From Actinomycetes bacterium (GTDB lineage Bacteria; Actinomycetota; Acidimicrobiia; Acidimicrobiales; RAAP-2), in contig JAJZUS010000001.1 of the NCBI GenBank assembly GCA_021848365.1, positions 124,001 to 188,000 of the forward strand: a stretch of 64,000 bases of DNA. Direction: 5' to 3'. A model generated the notes under the pieces. The model searched no databases. It was not told where the DNA came from and was given only the letters and a program-made list of their open reading frames with translations. Positions 24,190 through 32,305 of the stretch are shown piece by piece; position 1 is the first letter of the stretch; each line of letters opens with the position of its first letter. The position numbers and the translations under genes were made by a program.

Positions 24190-25398
24190 ATGAAGAGAAA
24201 GTTCGGCAGGGCCGCGACGCCCGTCGCCGTGGCCACCGCGATGATCGGGCTCACGCTCGGGCTGGGGGCGCCCTCCGGGGCGGCGAAGGCCAGTCCGGTG
24301 AAGGTCGGCATCGTGACCGAGAAGACGGGGATCTTCTCCGCCTACACCCAGGAGTGGCTCCAGGGCGTCAACATCGGCCTGAAGTACGCGACCAAGGGGA
24401 CCAACGCGGTGAACGGCCACCCGATCCACCTCTCGGTGGTCGACGACGCCGACAACCCGACCACGGCCGCGACCGACTTCAACAGCTTCGTCGGCTCGGG
24501 CTACAAGATCATCGGCGGGACCGTCGACTCGGGCATCGCGACCGAGCTCGCCCCCCTCGCCCAGAAGAACAAGGTCCTCTACATCTCGGGTCCGGCCGCG
24601 GCCGACCAGGTGACCGGCGCCAACCGCTACACCTTCCGCTCGGGACGCCAGACCTACCAGGACGTCACGGCCGCCAAGGGCTACGTGAAGGCGCTCGGGT
24701 CGGGCAAGACGGTCCTCGTCCTCGCCCAGGACTTCGCCTTCGGGCAGTCCTACGTGACCGACTGCACCCAGGCCTTCACCGCGCTGGGTGACAAGGTGAC
24801 CAGCCTGCTCGTCCCGCTGACCACCACCGACTTCACCCCGACGGCGCTGCAGGTCCAGGCCGACCACCCGGACATCGTCTTCCTGGCGTGGGCCGGGGCG
24901 ACCGGGGCGCCGCTCGCCCAGGCGCTCGACCAGCAGGGGATCTTCGGGACCTCCAAGGTCATCACCGGACTGGCCAACACGGCGACCTACCAGTTCTACG
25001 GGACCGCGGGTCTGAAGTTCAACTACATCTCGCTCTACAACTGGCAGTCGCCGCACAACGCGGTCAACACCTACCTCGTCCAGCAGATGCGCCGGCAGTA
25101 CAAGGCCTACCCCGACCTCTTCACCGCCGACGGCTTCGTCTGGGCGCAGATGGTGGTGCGGGCGATCCAGACCGGGCAGGGCTCCAACGTGGCGAAGATG
25201 ATCAAGGGCCTGGAGGGCTGGAAGTTCCTCGCCCCCAAGGGGCCCCAGCAGATCCGCGCCGCCGACCACGCCATGCTGCAGCCGATGTTCCAGGTGCAAC
25301 TGGTCGCGAGCGTGACCGGCGCCTACCTGCCCGTCACCCTGCAGACCCTGACCGCCGCCCAGACCGCTCCTCCGGTGAGCGCCCACTTCGGCGGCTGA
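24190..25398 (+). CDS. Periplasmic substrate-binding protein of second LIV-type ABC transporter
   Basis: 402 residues with signal MKRKFGRAATPVAVATAMIG ending near GAPSGAAKA. A Peripla_BP_6 fold starts VKVGIVTEKTGIFSAYTQEW. ATG 24190 has GGGGAGG ahead. It shares only the general fold with the binding protein at 6102-7307, so a different ligand is likely. First gene of a clean five-gene ABC operon (binding protein, G, F, H, M) that continues into 3-hydroxybutyrate dehydrogenase. A hydroxyacid or ketone-body-like ligand is inferred from the neighbours only. Confidence 0.88.
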   Translation: MKRKFGRAATPVAVATAMIGLTLGLGAPSGAAKASPVKVGIVTEKTGIFSAYTQEWLQGVNIGLKYATKGTNAVNGHPIHLSVVDDADNPTTAATDFNSFVGSGYKIIGGTVDSGIATELAPLAQKNKVLYISGPAAADQVTGANRYTFRSGRQTYQDVTAAKGYVKALGSGKTVLVLAQDFAFGQSYVTDCTQAFTALGDKVTSLLVPLTTTDFTPTALQVQADHPDIVFLAWAGATGAPLAQALDQQGIFGTSKVITGLANTATYQFYGTAGLKFNYISLYNWQSPHNAVNTYLVQQMRRQYKAYPDLFTADGFVWAQMVVRAIQTGQGSNVAKMIKGLEGWKFLAPKGPQQIRAADHAMLQPMFQVQLVASVTGAYLPVTLQTLTAAQTAPPVSAHFGG

Positions 25399-25408
25399 GG
25401 ATAGCGAC

Positions 25409-26176
25409 GTGACCCCCGACGCGACGACCCCACCCGCGCTGGCGACGCGGGCGCTGGGCTATCGCGTCGGGGGCGCGATCATCCTCGAGGACATCGACCT
25501 CGAGGTCCCGACGGGAGCCTTCCTCGGGATCATCGGACCGAACGGCGCCGGCAAGTCCACCCTGCTCAACATGCTGAGCGGGGTGGGCCGGCCGACGTCG
25601 GGCACGGTCGAGCTCGACGGCGTCGACGTCACCCGGCTCGGGGCCGCGCGCCGGGCTCGACGAGGACTGGGTCGCACGTTCCAGACCTCGACCCTCTTCG
25701 AGTCCCTGAGCGCGCACGAGAACGTGCGTCTCGCCGCCCAGGTGCGCCGGGGCGGGACGGCCAACTTCTGGCGAGCGCCGAGGCGGAGTGACCCGGCGAG
25801 CCGCGTCGCCGACGAGGCCCTCGACCGTGTGGGCCTCGCGGCCCAGTCGAATACCCTCACCGCCGTCCTCTCGCACGGCGAGAAGCGCAAGCTCGAGCTC
25901 GCGATCCTGCTCGCGAGCGACGCGCGCACCCTCCTGCTCGACGAGCCGATGGCCGGCGTCAACACCGAGGACGTCCCGGTGCTCCGCGACCTCATCGGCG
26001 AGCTCCACGGCGAAGGCCGGACCGTCGTCATGGTCGAGCACCACCTGGCCGTCGTGATCGGGCTCGCCCAGTACCTCGCGGTCCTCGACTCCGGTCGGCT
26101 CCTCGCGGTCGGCGCGCCGCAGGAGGTCATCGCCAACGACGAGGTCCAGCAGGCCTACCTGGGACAGCCGCTGTGA
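25409..26176 (+). CDS. livG: LivG-type ABC transporter ATP-binding protein
   Basis: 255 residues, GTG start 10 nt after the binding-protein stop. Walker A GPNGAGKST, LivG text GLGRTFQTSTLFESLSAHEN, signature LSHGEKRKLELAILLA, Walker B LLLDEPMAGVN and switch histidine VEHHLAVV. The signature LSHGEKR is the usual LivG variant. Ends in a GTGA overlap with livF. Confidence 0.93.
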   Translation: MTPDATTPPALATRALGYRVGGAIILEDIDLEVPTGAFLGIIGPNGAGKSTLLNMLSGVGRPTSGTVELDGVDVTRLGAARRARRGLGRTFQTSTLFESLSAHENVRLAAQVRRGGTANFWRAPRRSDPASRVADEALDRVGLAAQSNTLTAVLSHGEKRKLELAILLASDARTLLLDEPMAGVNTEDVPVLRDLIGELHGEGRTVVMVEHHLAVVIGLAQYLAVLDSGRLLAVGAPQEVIANDEVQQAYLGQPL

Positions 26177-26868
26177 ACGCCCTGAGCACCCGCGACCTCC
26201 ACGTCACCCTCGCGGGCTCGCACGTCCTCCAAGGGGTCACGCTCGACGTCCCGTCCGGCGGGGTCACCGCCCTCCTGGGCCGCAACGGCGTCGGCAAGAC
26301 GACGACCCTGCGCGCGCTGCTCGGCCTCGTCCCGCACGAGGGGTCGGTCACGATCCTCGACCACGACGTCGAGCGCTGGGCCACCCACCGCATCGTCCAG
26401 CTCGGGGTGGGCTACGTCCCCGAGGACCGCGACGTCTTCGCCGGGCTGAGCGTCGCGGAGAACCTCCGGCTCGCGGAGCAGCGTCCCGACCCCGACTACG
26501 AGACCGCGTTCGGGCTCTTCCCCGAGCTGCGCGACCGACGGCGCCAGCGCGCCGGGACGCTCTCGGGGGGCCAGCAGCAGATGCTCTCCATCGCGCGGGT
26601 CCTGCTCAACCGCTGGCCCCTGCTCCTGGTGGACGAGCCCTCGAAGGGCCTGGCCCCGCGCATCGTCGGCGAGCTCGCCGACGCGCTCGAGCGCGTGGCG
26701 ACCCGTTCGACGATCCTCCTCGTCGAGCAGAACCTGGCCGTCGTGCGACGTCTGGCCCAGCGCGTCGTCGTCCTCGACCACGGCGTCGTCGTCCACGCCG
26801 GTCCGGCGAGCGACCTCGCCGACCCCGACCTCACGCGCCAGCTCCTCGGCGTGGCGGGCGCGCGATGA
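26173..26868 (+). CDS. livF: LivF-type ABC transporter ATP-binding protein
   Basis: 231 residues. Walker A GRNGVGKTTTLRA, the LivF hallmark VGYVPEDRDVFAGLSVAENL, signature LSGGQQQMLSIARVLL, Walker B LLLVDEPSKGLAP and LVEQNLAVV. GTG start coupled to the livG stop; its own stop overlaps the livH ATG (ATGA). Confidence 0.93.
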   Translation: MNALSTRDLHVTLAGSHVLQGVTLDVPSGGVTALLGRNGVGKTTTLRALLGLVPHEGSVTILDHDVERWATHRIVQLGVGYVPEDRDVFAGLSVAENLRLAEQRPDPDYETAFGLFPELRDRRRQRAGTLSGGQQQMLSIARVLLNRWPLLLVDEPSKGLAPRIVGELADALERVATRSTILLVEQNLAVVRRLAQRVVVLDHGVVVHAGPASDLADPDLTRQLLGVAGAR

Positions 26869-27770
26869 GCGTCTTCCTCTCGCTCACGGTGGCGGGCCTC
26901 GCCCTGGGCGCCGTCTACTTCCTCGCCGCCTCGGGCCTCTCGCTCATCTACGGGCTCATGGACGTCCTCAACTTCGCCCACGGGCTCTTCATGACCCTCG
27001 GCGCCTACGCCGGGTGGGACGTGGCGGCCCACCTGCCCGCGTCGTGGGGTGGGGGCTGGCTCTTCGCCATCGAGGTGATCGTCGCGGCGCTGTGCGGCGG
27101 GCTCGTCGCACTCGTCACCGAGCTGCTCCTCATCCGCCCCCTCTACTCCCGCCCCGTCAGCCAGATCCTCGTGACGATCGGCCTCGACCTCGCCGTCGTC
27201 GGGCTCCTCCTCGGCGGCTTCGGGTCGAACTCGCTCTCGCTGCCCATCCCCCTGTGGATGCTCACGGCGACCCGCCTCGGCTCCGTCGTCGTCCCCCACG
27301 CCGACCTCGTCGCGCTGGTGGGGGGCGTCGTCGTCCTCGTCGGGCTCGAGTGGTTCCTGCGCCGCACGCGCTACGGCATCATCGTGCGCGCCGGCGTGGA
27401 GAACCGCGGCATGGTGCGCGCCCTCGGCATCGACGTCGGGCGCGCCTTCACGCTCGTCTTCGTGATCGGCGGGGCCATGGCCGGACTCGCCGGGCTCCTC
27501 TACGCGGTGGTCTTCGCCGGCGACCTCGTCTCGCCCACCCAGGGGGACTCGCTGCTCATCTTCGCCTTCATCGTCGTCGTGATCGGTGGGCTCGGCTCGA
27601 TCCGCGGGTCGGCGGTGGCGGCCGTCGTGGTCGGGCTGGTCCAGGACTACGCGAACTTCTACTGGGGCAGCCACAGCGGCTTCGCGGAGATCGGCAACCT
27701 CTCGGTCGTCCTGATCCTCGCCGTCGTCCTCGAGTGGCGTCCCCGGGGCCTCTTCGGGAGGGCCCTGTGA
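26865..27770 (+). CDS. livH: LivH-type ABC transporter permease
   Basis: 301 residues, polytopic. Contains LAASGLSLIYGLMDVLNFAHG (LivH signature with the NFAHG element, better conserved here than in the first operon) and VVIGGLGSIRGSAVAAVVVG. Coupled at both ends by 4-bp overlaps. Forms the membrane pore with LivM. Confidence 0.93.
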   Translation: MSVFLSLTVAGLALGAVYFLAASGLSLIYGLMDVLNFAHGLFMTLGAYAGWDVAAHLPASWGGGWLFAIEVIVAALCGGLVALVTELLLIRPLYSRPVSQILVTIGLDLAVVGLLLGGFGSNSLSLPIPLWMLTATRLGSVVVPHADLVALVGGVVVLVGLEWFLRRTRYGIIVRAGVENRGMVRALGIDVGRAFTLVFVIGGAMAGLAGLLYAVVFAGDLVSPTQGDSLLIFAFIVVVIGGLGSIRGSAVAAVVVGLVQDYANFYWGSHSGFAEIGNLSVVLILAVVLEWRPRGLFGRAL

Positions 27771-28843
27771 GGGCGTCGCGCGTCGTCGGGATCCTGCTCG
27801 CGATCCTCGCCGCGCTCATCCCCTTCATCGGGCTCCACGTCCCCGGGATCCTGCCCGGCAACGTCGACGTCGTGAACTCGACCGGCACGATGGGCGTGCT
27901 CGCGCTGTGCTTCCTCTTCGCCGGCGTGGCCCTCGGCTACGACGTGCTCTTCGGGCTGAACGGCCTGCTCTCGCTGGGCTCGGCCCTCTTCTTCGCCGAG
28001 GGCGTCTACGTCTTCGACATCGCCCTGACCCACGGGGGCTGGTCGCTCGGGGCGGCGCTCGCCGTCACGGCGGGGGTGGCCCTGGTGAGCGCCCTGGTGC
28101 TCGGGGCCGTCGCCCTGCGCGTGCGGGGCATCGCGTTCTCCATGGTGACCCTCGCCTTCGCCCAGGCCGTCTACTACCTCATCGAGGACAACCCCCACGG
28201 GCTGACCGGCGGCGACACCGGGCTGGCGCTCACCTCCAACCGCCTGCCCGGCGTCCTCTCGGGGGCCGTCGTCGACACCCGCTACGCGTACTGGGTGGCC
28301 CTCGGCTTCCTCCTCGTCACGTTCGTCGTCGTCCACGTCGTCACCGAGTCCTCGGTCGGCCACGTCTGGCGGGCGCTGCGCGACAACGACGCGCGCCTCG
28401 AGGTCCTCGGCCTCGCCCCCTTCGGGTATCGCCTCGGCGCCTTCGTCCTCTCGTCGCTGATCGCCGCGGCCGGGGGCGTCGTCTACGTGCTGGTCATCGG
28501 GACGGCCGTGCCGAACGCGGTGGCCTCCACGACGCTGACGATCTCCGTCCTCGTCATGGTCGTGCTGGGCGGAGCCGGGTCCCGGGGCGGCGTCGTCGCC
28601 GGCGGCGTCGTCTACGTCTACCTGGAGCAGCTCCTGCTCAAGGTCGCCGCCCAGCCCTCCTTCGCCTCGTTGCCGGCGCCGCTGCGGGTCCCCCTCTCGC
28701 AGCCGCAGTTCCTGCTCGGGGCGATCTTCGTGCTGTTCGTCATCTTCGTCCCCGGCGGGCTCGCCGGGGCCGCCCAGCGCCGGTGGCGCCGGACGGGTCG
28801 CGGGGTGGCGCCGAGTGAGGAGGTGGGCGGTGCTGAAGGGTAG
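27767..28843 (+). CDS. livM: LivM-type ABC transporter permease
   Basis: 358 residues from GTG 27767, which overlaps the livH stop as GTGA. Text GYDVLFGLNGLLSLGSALFF, MVTLAFAQAVYYLIED and MVVLGGAGSRGGVVAG is characteristic of LivM. Ends in a basic cytoplasmic tail. The following dehydrogenase gene starts 14 bp before its stop, so the dehydrogenase belongs to this operon. Confidence 0.92.
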   Translation: MRASRVVGILLAILAALIPFIGLHVPGILPGNVDVVNSTGTMGVLALCFLFAGVALGYDVLFGLNGLLSLGSALFFAEGVYVFDIALTHGGWSLGAALAVTAGVALVSALVLGAVALRVRGIAFSMVTLAFAQAVYYLIEDNPHGLTGGDTGLALTSNRLPGVLSGAVVDTRYAYWVALGFLLVTFVVVHVVTESSVGHVWRALRDNDARLEVLGLAPFGYRLGAFVLSSLIAAAGGVVYVLVIGTAVPNAVASTTLTISVLVMVVLGGAGSRGGVVAGGVVYVYLEQLLLKVAAQPSFASLPAPLRVPLSQPQFLLGAIFVLFVIFVPGGLAGAAQRRWRRTGRGVAPSEEVGGAEG

Positions 28844-29612
28844 GGCGGCGGTCGTCACGGGATCGACCAGCGGCATCGGGTGGGGGATCGCCCGGGCCCT
28901 CGCGGGCGCGGGGGCCGACCTCGTGCTGAACGGCTTCGGCGACGCGGCGGAGATCGACGCGTCGCGCGCGAGCCTCGCCGCCGAGTTCGGGGTGCGCGTC
29001 CTCTACGACCCGGCCGACCTCGCCGATCCCGCGGGACCGGCGCGACTCGTCGAGCGGGCCCGGGAGGAGTTCGGCCGGCTCGACGTCCTGGTCAACAACG
29101 CGGGCATCCAGCACGTGGCCCCGGTGGAGGAGTTCCCGGTCGAGCGCTGGGACGCCGTGATCGCCCTCAACCTCACGGCCGTCTTCCTCGGCATGCGCGC
29201 GGCCATCCCGCACTTGCGCGAGGGGGGCTGGGGGCGCATCGTCAACGTGGCCTCGGCCCACGGGCTCGTCGCGAGCGCGAACAAGGTCGCCTACGTCGCC
29301 GCGAAGCACGGGGTCGTCGGCGCGACCAAGGTCGCCGCGCTGGAGCTCGCGAACTCGGGGGTGACCGTCAACGCGATCTGCCCGGGGTGGGTCCTCACGC
29401 CGCTCGTCGAGCGTCAGATCGCCGATCGGGCTCGCCAGAACGGCACCGACGTCGCGCGCGAGTCGGAGGCCCTCCTCGCCGAGAAGCAGCCGATGCTCGC
29501 CTTCACCACGCCCGAGGCGATCGGGGCTATGGCCCTCTACCTCTGCTCCGACGCCGCGGCCACGGTCACCGGCGCCGCGCTCTCCATCGACGGGGGCTGG
29601 ACGGCCCAGTAG
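28830..29612 (+). CDS. 3-hydroxybutyrate dehydrogenase (SDR family)
   Basis: 260 residues. Nucleotide motif VVTGSTSGIGWGIARAL, NNAG, and catalytic Ser-Tyr-Lys in VASAHGLVASANKVAYVAAK. The stretches NNAGIQHVAPVEEFPVERWD and NAICPGWVLTPLVERQI are hallmarks of D-3-hydroxybutyrate dehydrogenase (interconverts 3-hydroxybutyrate and acetoacetate with NAD). GTG 28830 is chosen over 28815 because GAGGAGG lies just before it. Last gene of the second LIV operon; its product would feed the acetoacetyl-CoA synthetase at 18639. Confidence 0.85.
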   Translation: MLKGRAAVVTGSTSGIGWGIARALAGAGADLVLNGFGDAAEIDASRASLAAEFGVRVLYDPADLADPAGPARLVERAREEFGRLDVLVNNAGIQHVAPVEEFPVERWDAVIALNLTAVFLGMRAAIPHLREGGWGRIVNVASAHGLVASANKVAYVAAKHGVVGATKVAALELANSGVTVNAICPGWVLTPLVERQIADRARQNGTDVARESEALLAEKQPMLAFTTPEAIGAMALYLCSDAAATVTGAALSIDGGWTAQ

Positions 29613-29615
29613 GGG

Positions 29616-30101
29616 TCAGACGACGAGGGGCACCGACGCGACCTCCCGCCACGGGCCCGGTCCCTCACGGCGGTAGAGGCCGACCGCGGCGATCCGGCTG
29701 AGGACGGGTCCCCCCTCGCGGACGACTCGCTCGACCTCCTCGATCGCCGCCTCGTCGCGCGCCCGGGCGAGCGTGAGGTGGGCGACGTAGGGCCGCGGAT
29801 CCACGACGCCGAGTGCCGCACACAGCCGACGCGCCAGGTCGTCGAAGGGGGTCGGGTCGTCGGGGGCGAGGAAGAGGACGCCCGACTCGAAGCGCCCCAC
29901 GCGGGCGAAGCGGACGCCGACGGGCGTCACGTCGCGCAGCGCGGCGGCGATCGCCGCCCGCACGACCTCGGGATCGCGGTCCACCATCGGCGCCACCAGG
30001 GTGACGTGCGCCCCGAGCCCGTCCGGCGGACGCCCCCGCGCCACGAGGTCGTCGGCCTCGGGCACCCGTGCCACCACCACGAGCCGGGACGAGGCTCCCA
30101 C
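29616..30101 (-). CDS. thpR: RNA 2',3'-cyclic phosphodiesterase (2H family, ThpR-like)
   Basis: 161 residues with the two HxT motifs that define 2H phosphoesterases: AHVTLVAP (H32) and AHLTLARA (H108), spaced as in LigT/ThpR. It hydrolyses RNA 2',3'-cyclic phosphate ends; ligase activity reported for relatives is weak. GTG start at 30099-30101 lies 6 nt from TAGGGT on the minus strand (leaderless). Convergent with the dehydrogenase gene, 3 bp apart. Confidence 0.82.
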   Translation of the reverse strand: MGASSRLVVVARVPEADDLVARGRPPDGLGAHVTLVAPMVDRDPEVVRAAIAAALRDVTPVGVRFARVGRFESGVLFLAPDDPTPFDDLARRLCAALGVVDPRPYVAHLTLARARDEAAIEEVERVVREGGPVLSRIAAVGLYRREGPGPWREVASVPLVV

Positions 30102-30201
30102 GCCGCCACCCTAGGGCGACCCTCCGGCGGCGCGGGTCGGTGGGTAAGGTGCGAGGAGGTGCGCCCGCCTCGCGGGCCGCGAGAGGGGAAGGACCATTCC
30201 T

Positions 30202-31380
30202 ATGCGTCGTTGGATCAGGGCGGCGTCGGCCGCCATCGTCGTCGTCGTCGGCGCAGCGCTGACCCCGGGCCTCGCCACCGCGCAGGTCCGCCCCCACGCG
30301 AGCACGCCGACCGTGGTCGTCACCCCCTCCACGGGTCTCACGAACGGCCAGGCGGTCAGCGTGTCGGGATCGGGATTCGCCCCCAGCACCACCATGGTGA
30401 TCACCGAGTGCCTGGCGACCGCGACCACCTCGGCCGGCTGCGACACGTCGGACCTCGCCCCGGCGACGACCGACGCCTCCGGCAACCTGCCGACGACGTC
30501 CTTCAAGGTCGTGGCGGGGACGATCGGCTCGGGCGGGACCTGCGGAACCTCGGCCAGTGACGCCAGCAACTGCGTGATCGTGGTCTCCACCCTGCAGGGA
30601 GCCGTCGCCGGCTACGCCCCGATCACGTTCGCGACGAGCTCCGGTGGCACCACCACCACGACGACCACGACCACGACGCCCCCGTCCACCACCTCGCCGA
30701 CGATCACGGTGACGCCCGCGACCGGGCTGAAGAACCAGCAGAACGTCTCGGTCACCGGCTCGGGCTTCACGCCCGGTAACTCCGTCTACGTCCTCGAGTG
30801 CGTGGCGACCGCCACGGGTCAGTCCGGCTGCGACATCGGCGGGGCGACCGCCGCCGTCATCGACTCGAGCGGGAACCTCCCGACCACCTCGTTCCAGGTG
30901 ACGACCGGGAGCATCGGCTCGGGCGGCTCCTGCGGGACGACGGCCGCCAACGTCGGCGCCTGCGTCGTCGTGGTGGCCAACCCGACCGGCGGGGACCGCG
31001 CCGTCCTGCCCATCACCTTCGCCGCCCCGGCACCGCGGCGCACGCCCCGTCACGCCTTCGTCGCCCCGGCCGCCAACCTCCACAACGGACAGGTCGTGCG
31101 CATCCACGGCCAGGGCTTCACGCCCGGTGACCACCTCTACATGGTGGAGTGCCGCCGCGGGGCCACCAGCGTGGCCCAGTGCGACGCCGCGACCGTGCGA
31201 GCGGTGACGGTCAACGCGAAGGGGACCTTCCCGGTGCGGCCCTTCGTCGTGCGCACCGGACGGATCGGTGGCGCCCTGTGCGGCACCGCTCCCGCCAACC
31301 TGCGCGCCTGCGTCATCATGGTGGCCAACATGTCGGGGGCCGACCGGTTCGTCGCCCCGATCGCCTTCCGTCGTCCGTGA
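30202..31380 (+). CDS. Secreted protein with three neocarzinostatin-like domains
   Basis: 392 residues. Signal peptide WIRAASAAIVVVVGAALTPGLATA, then three repeats of about 105 residues, each beginning with a TPSTGLTNGQAVSVSGSGF-like strand and containing two cysteine pairs (ECLATA...GCD and TCGT...NCVIVV). This resembles the neocarzinostatin/macromomycin Ig-like family (PF00960), in which two disulfides are typical. A (T)10-PP linker separates repeats 1 and 2. Exported and probably extracellular; such proteins in non-producers have unknown function. -10 TAAGGT at 30145-30150; GGAAGGA before ATG. Ends against a 20-bp hairpin. Confidence 0.72.
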   Translation: MRRWIRAASAAIVVVVGAALTPGLATAQVRPHASTPTVVVTPSTGLTNGQAVSVSGSGFAPSTTMVITECLATATTSAGCDTSDLAPATTDASGNLPTTSFKVVAGTIGSGGTCGTSASDASNCVIVVSTLQGAVAGYAPITFATSSGGTTTTTTTTTTPPSTTSPTITVTPATGLKNQQNVSVTGSGFTPGNSVYVLECVATATGQSGCDIGGATAAVIDSSGNLPTTSFQVTTGSIGSGGSCGTTAANVGACVVVVANPTGGDRAVLPITFAAPAPRRTPRHAFVAPAANLHNGQVVRIHGQGFTPGDHLYMVECRRGATSVAQCDAATVRAVTVNAKGTFPVRPFVVRTGRIGGALCGTAPANLRACVIMVANMSGADRFVAPIAFRRP

Positions 31381-31967
31381 CACCACGCCGCCGGGCGGGG
31401 ACCCCGCCCGGCGGCGTGGTGTCTCGCCACGACGAATCGCCACGGCCGCTCGACCTCGCGGCTGATCCCCACCCGACCGCTCGCCGCGACCTCGAGTTCG
31501 TCCTCGGCCCGGCGCATCCACGCCCGTCGCGCGCCCGGCCCGACGAGGCTCGCGCCAGAGTCCGCCCCGGTGAGCCCCAGGTAGCGGGCGAGGAGCCCGG
31601 GACCGCGGACCGCGCCGATCGGCCGTCCACGCGCGTCGAGCACCTCCCCCGCGCGCAGTAGGACGGCCCCGGCCGTGCCCGGGGAGCCGGTCACCACGTT
31701 GGCGCACCAGTGGAGTCCGTAGCTGCGGTAGACGTAGAGCCGTCCGGCCGGTCCGAACATCACGGCGCAGCGCGGCGTCGGCCCGCGGGCCGCGTGGGAG
31801 GCCGGGTCGTCGAGTCCCCCGTAGGCCTCCACCTCGACGAGGCGGACGCGACGACAGCCCTCCGCCCCGCGCACCACGAGGGTCGCCCCGAGGAGGGCGG
31901 GCGCCACGACCTCGGGGGGCCGGGAGAGGTCGCGCAGCGTGACGCGGGGCACGCTCGATCGTCCCAC
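31137..31967 (-). CDS. DNA-3-methyladenine glycosylase (AAG/MPG family), with read-through extension
   Basis: The conserved part (about 194 residues) reads PEVVAPALLGATLVVRGAEG, RLVEVEAYGGLDDPASHAAR with catalytic Glu, VMFGPAGRLYVYRSYGLHWC and SREVERPWRFVV, the full AAG fold that excises alkylated purines. Family members normally stop within about 10 residues of RPWRF. Here the frame stays open for some 80 more residues, through a 20-bp hairpin and 244 bp antisense to the secreted-protein gene. The extension looks non-conserved and is either a genuine long tail, a recent loss of the stop, or a sequence error. GTG start at 31967. Confidence 0.8.
   Translation of the reverse strand: MGRSSVPRVTLRDLSRPPEVVAPALLGATLVVRGAEGCRRVRLVEVEAYGGLDDPASHAARGPTPRCAVMFGPAGRLYVYRSYGLHWCANVVTGSPGTAGAVLLRAGEVLDARGRPIGAVRGPGLLARYLGLTGADSGASLVGPGARRAWMRRAEDELEVAASGRVGISREVERPWRFVVARHHAAGRGPRPAAWCHGRRKAIGATNRSAPDMLATMMTQARRLAGAVPHRAPPIRPVRTTKGRTGKVPFALTVTARTVAASHWATLVAPRRHSTM
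31381..31421. terminator. 20-bp perfect hairpin, bidirectional terminator
   Basis: Arms CACCACGCCGCCGGGCGGGG (31381-31400) and its exact complement (31402-31421) around a single base. It starts immediately after the stop of the secreted-protein gene and lies at the expected 3' end of the convergent glycosylase gene. One of the strongest hairpins in the window. Confidence 0.82.
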
Positions 31968-31987
31968 GGCACCCCCGCCGCGACGCG

Positions 31988-32305
31988 TCAGGGGTGGGGG
32001 CGGGGGTCCCGCGCCGCCGCGACGACGACGGGGACGTCCTCGCCCCGTCCGTCCGCCGGGCGACGCAGGGGGGCCAGGTAGCCGACGCTCGAGACGAGGA
32101 AGGGCACCACGTAGTTCGTGGCGACCCGCCCCGCGAGCGCGGGGGTGAGGCCACGGGCGAGGGCCACCCCGTCGTTCACCGCGGAGAGCACGGTCCCGAC
32201 GATCGCCGCGACGACGATCCCGGTGCGCGCCGTGTAGCCGCGCAGGATGAGGAGGGCGGCCTCCGTCGGGCGCGTCCAGGTGGGCGGGGTCCGGCGGACC
32301 CTCAC
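31988..32305 (-). CDS. NrtS-like small two-TM protein
   Basis: 105 residues. GTG at 32303-32305 overlaps the rsrA-like stop (GTGA). Two hydrophobic segments: IVVAAIVGTVLSAVNDG and VATNYVVPFLVSSVGYL. The pattern VVGTxL...NxG...LT...K/R..TNYxVPFxVSxxG is that of the short NrtS family annotated as nitrate/nitrite transporter. The C-terminal 25 residues are charged and unremarkable. Third gene of a sigma-factor operon, an unusual place; it may be a direct output of the redox sigma factor. Transport function of NrtS is only partly established. Confidence 0.65.
   Translation of the reverse strand: MRVRRTPPTWTRPTEAALLILRGYTARTGIVVAAIVGTVLSAVNDGVALARGLTPALAGRVATNYVVPFLVSSVGYLAPLRRPADGRGEDVPVVVAAARDPRPHP

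Noticed and set aside
30640-30700. ACC/ACG microsatellite as a functional repeat
   Set aside because: It simply encodes the threonine linker of the secreted protein.
29665-32154. 829-codon minus-strand open frame
   Set aside because: Overlaps four well-supported genes in another frame and has no conserved domain.
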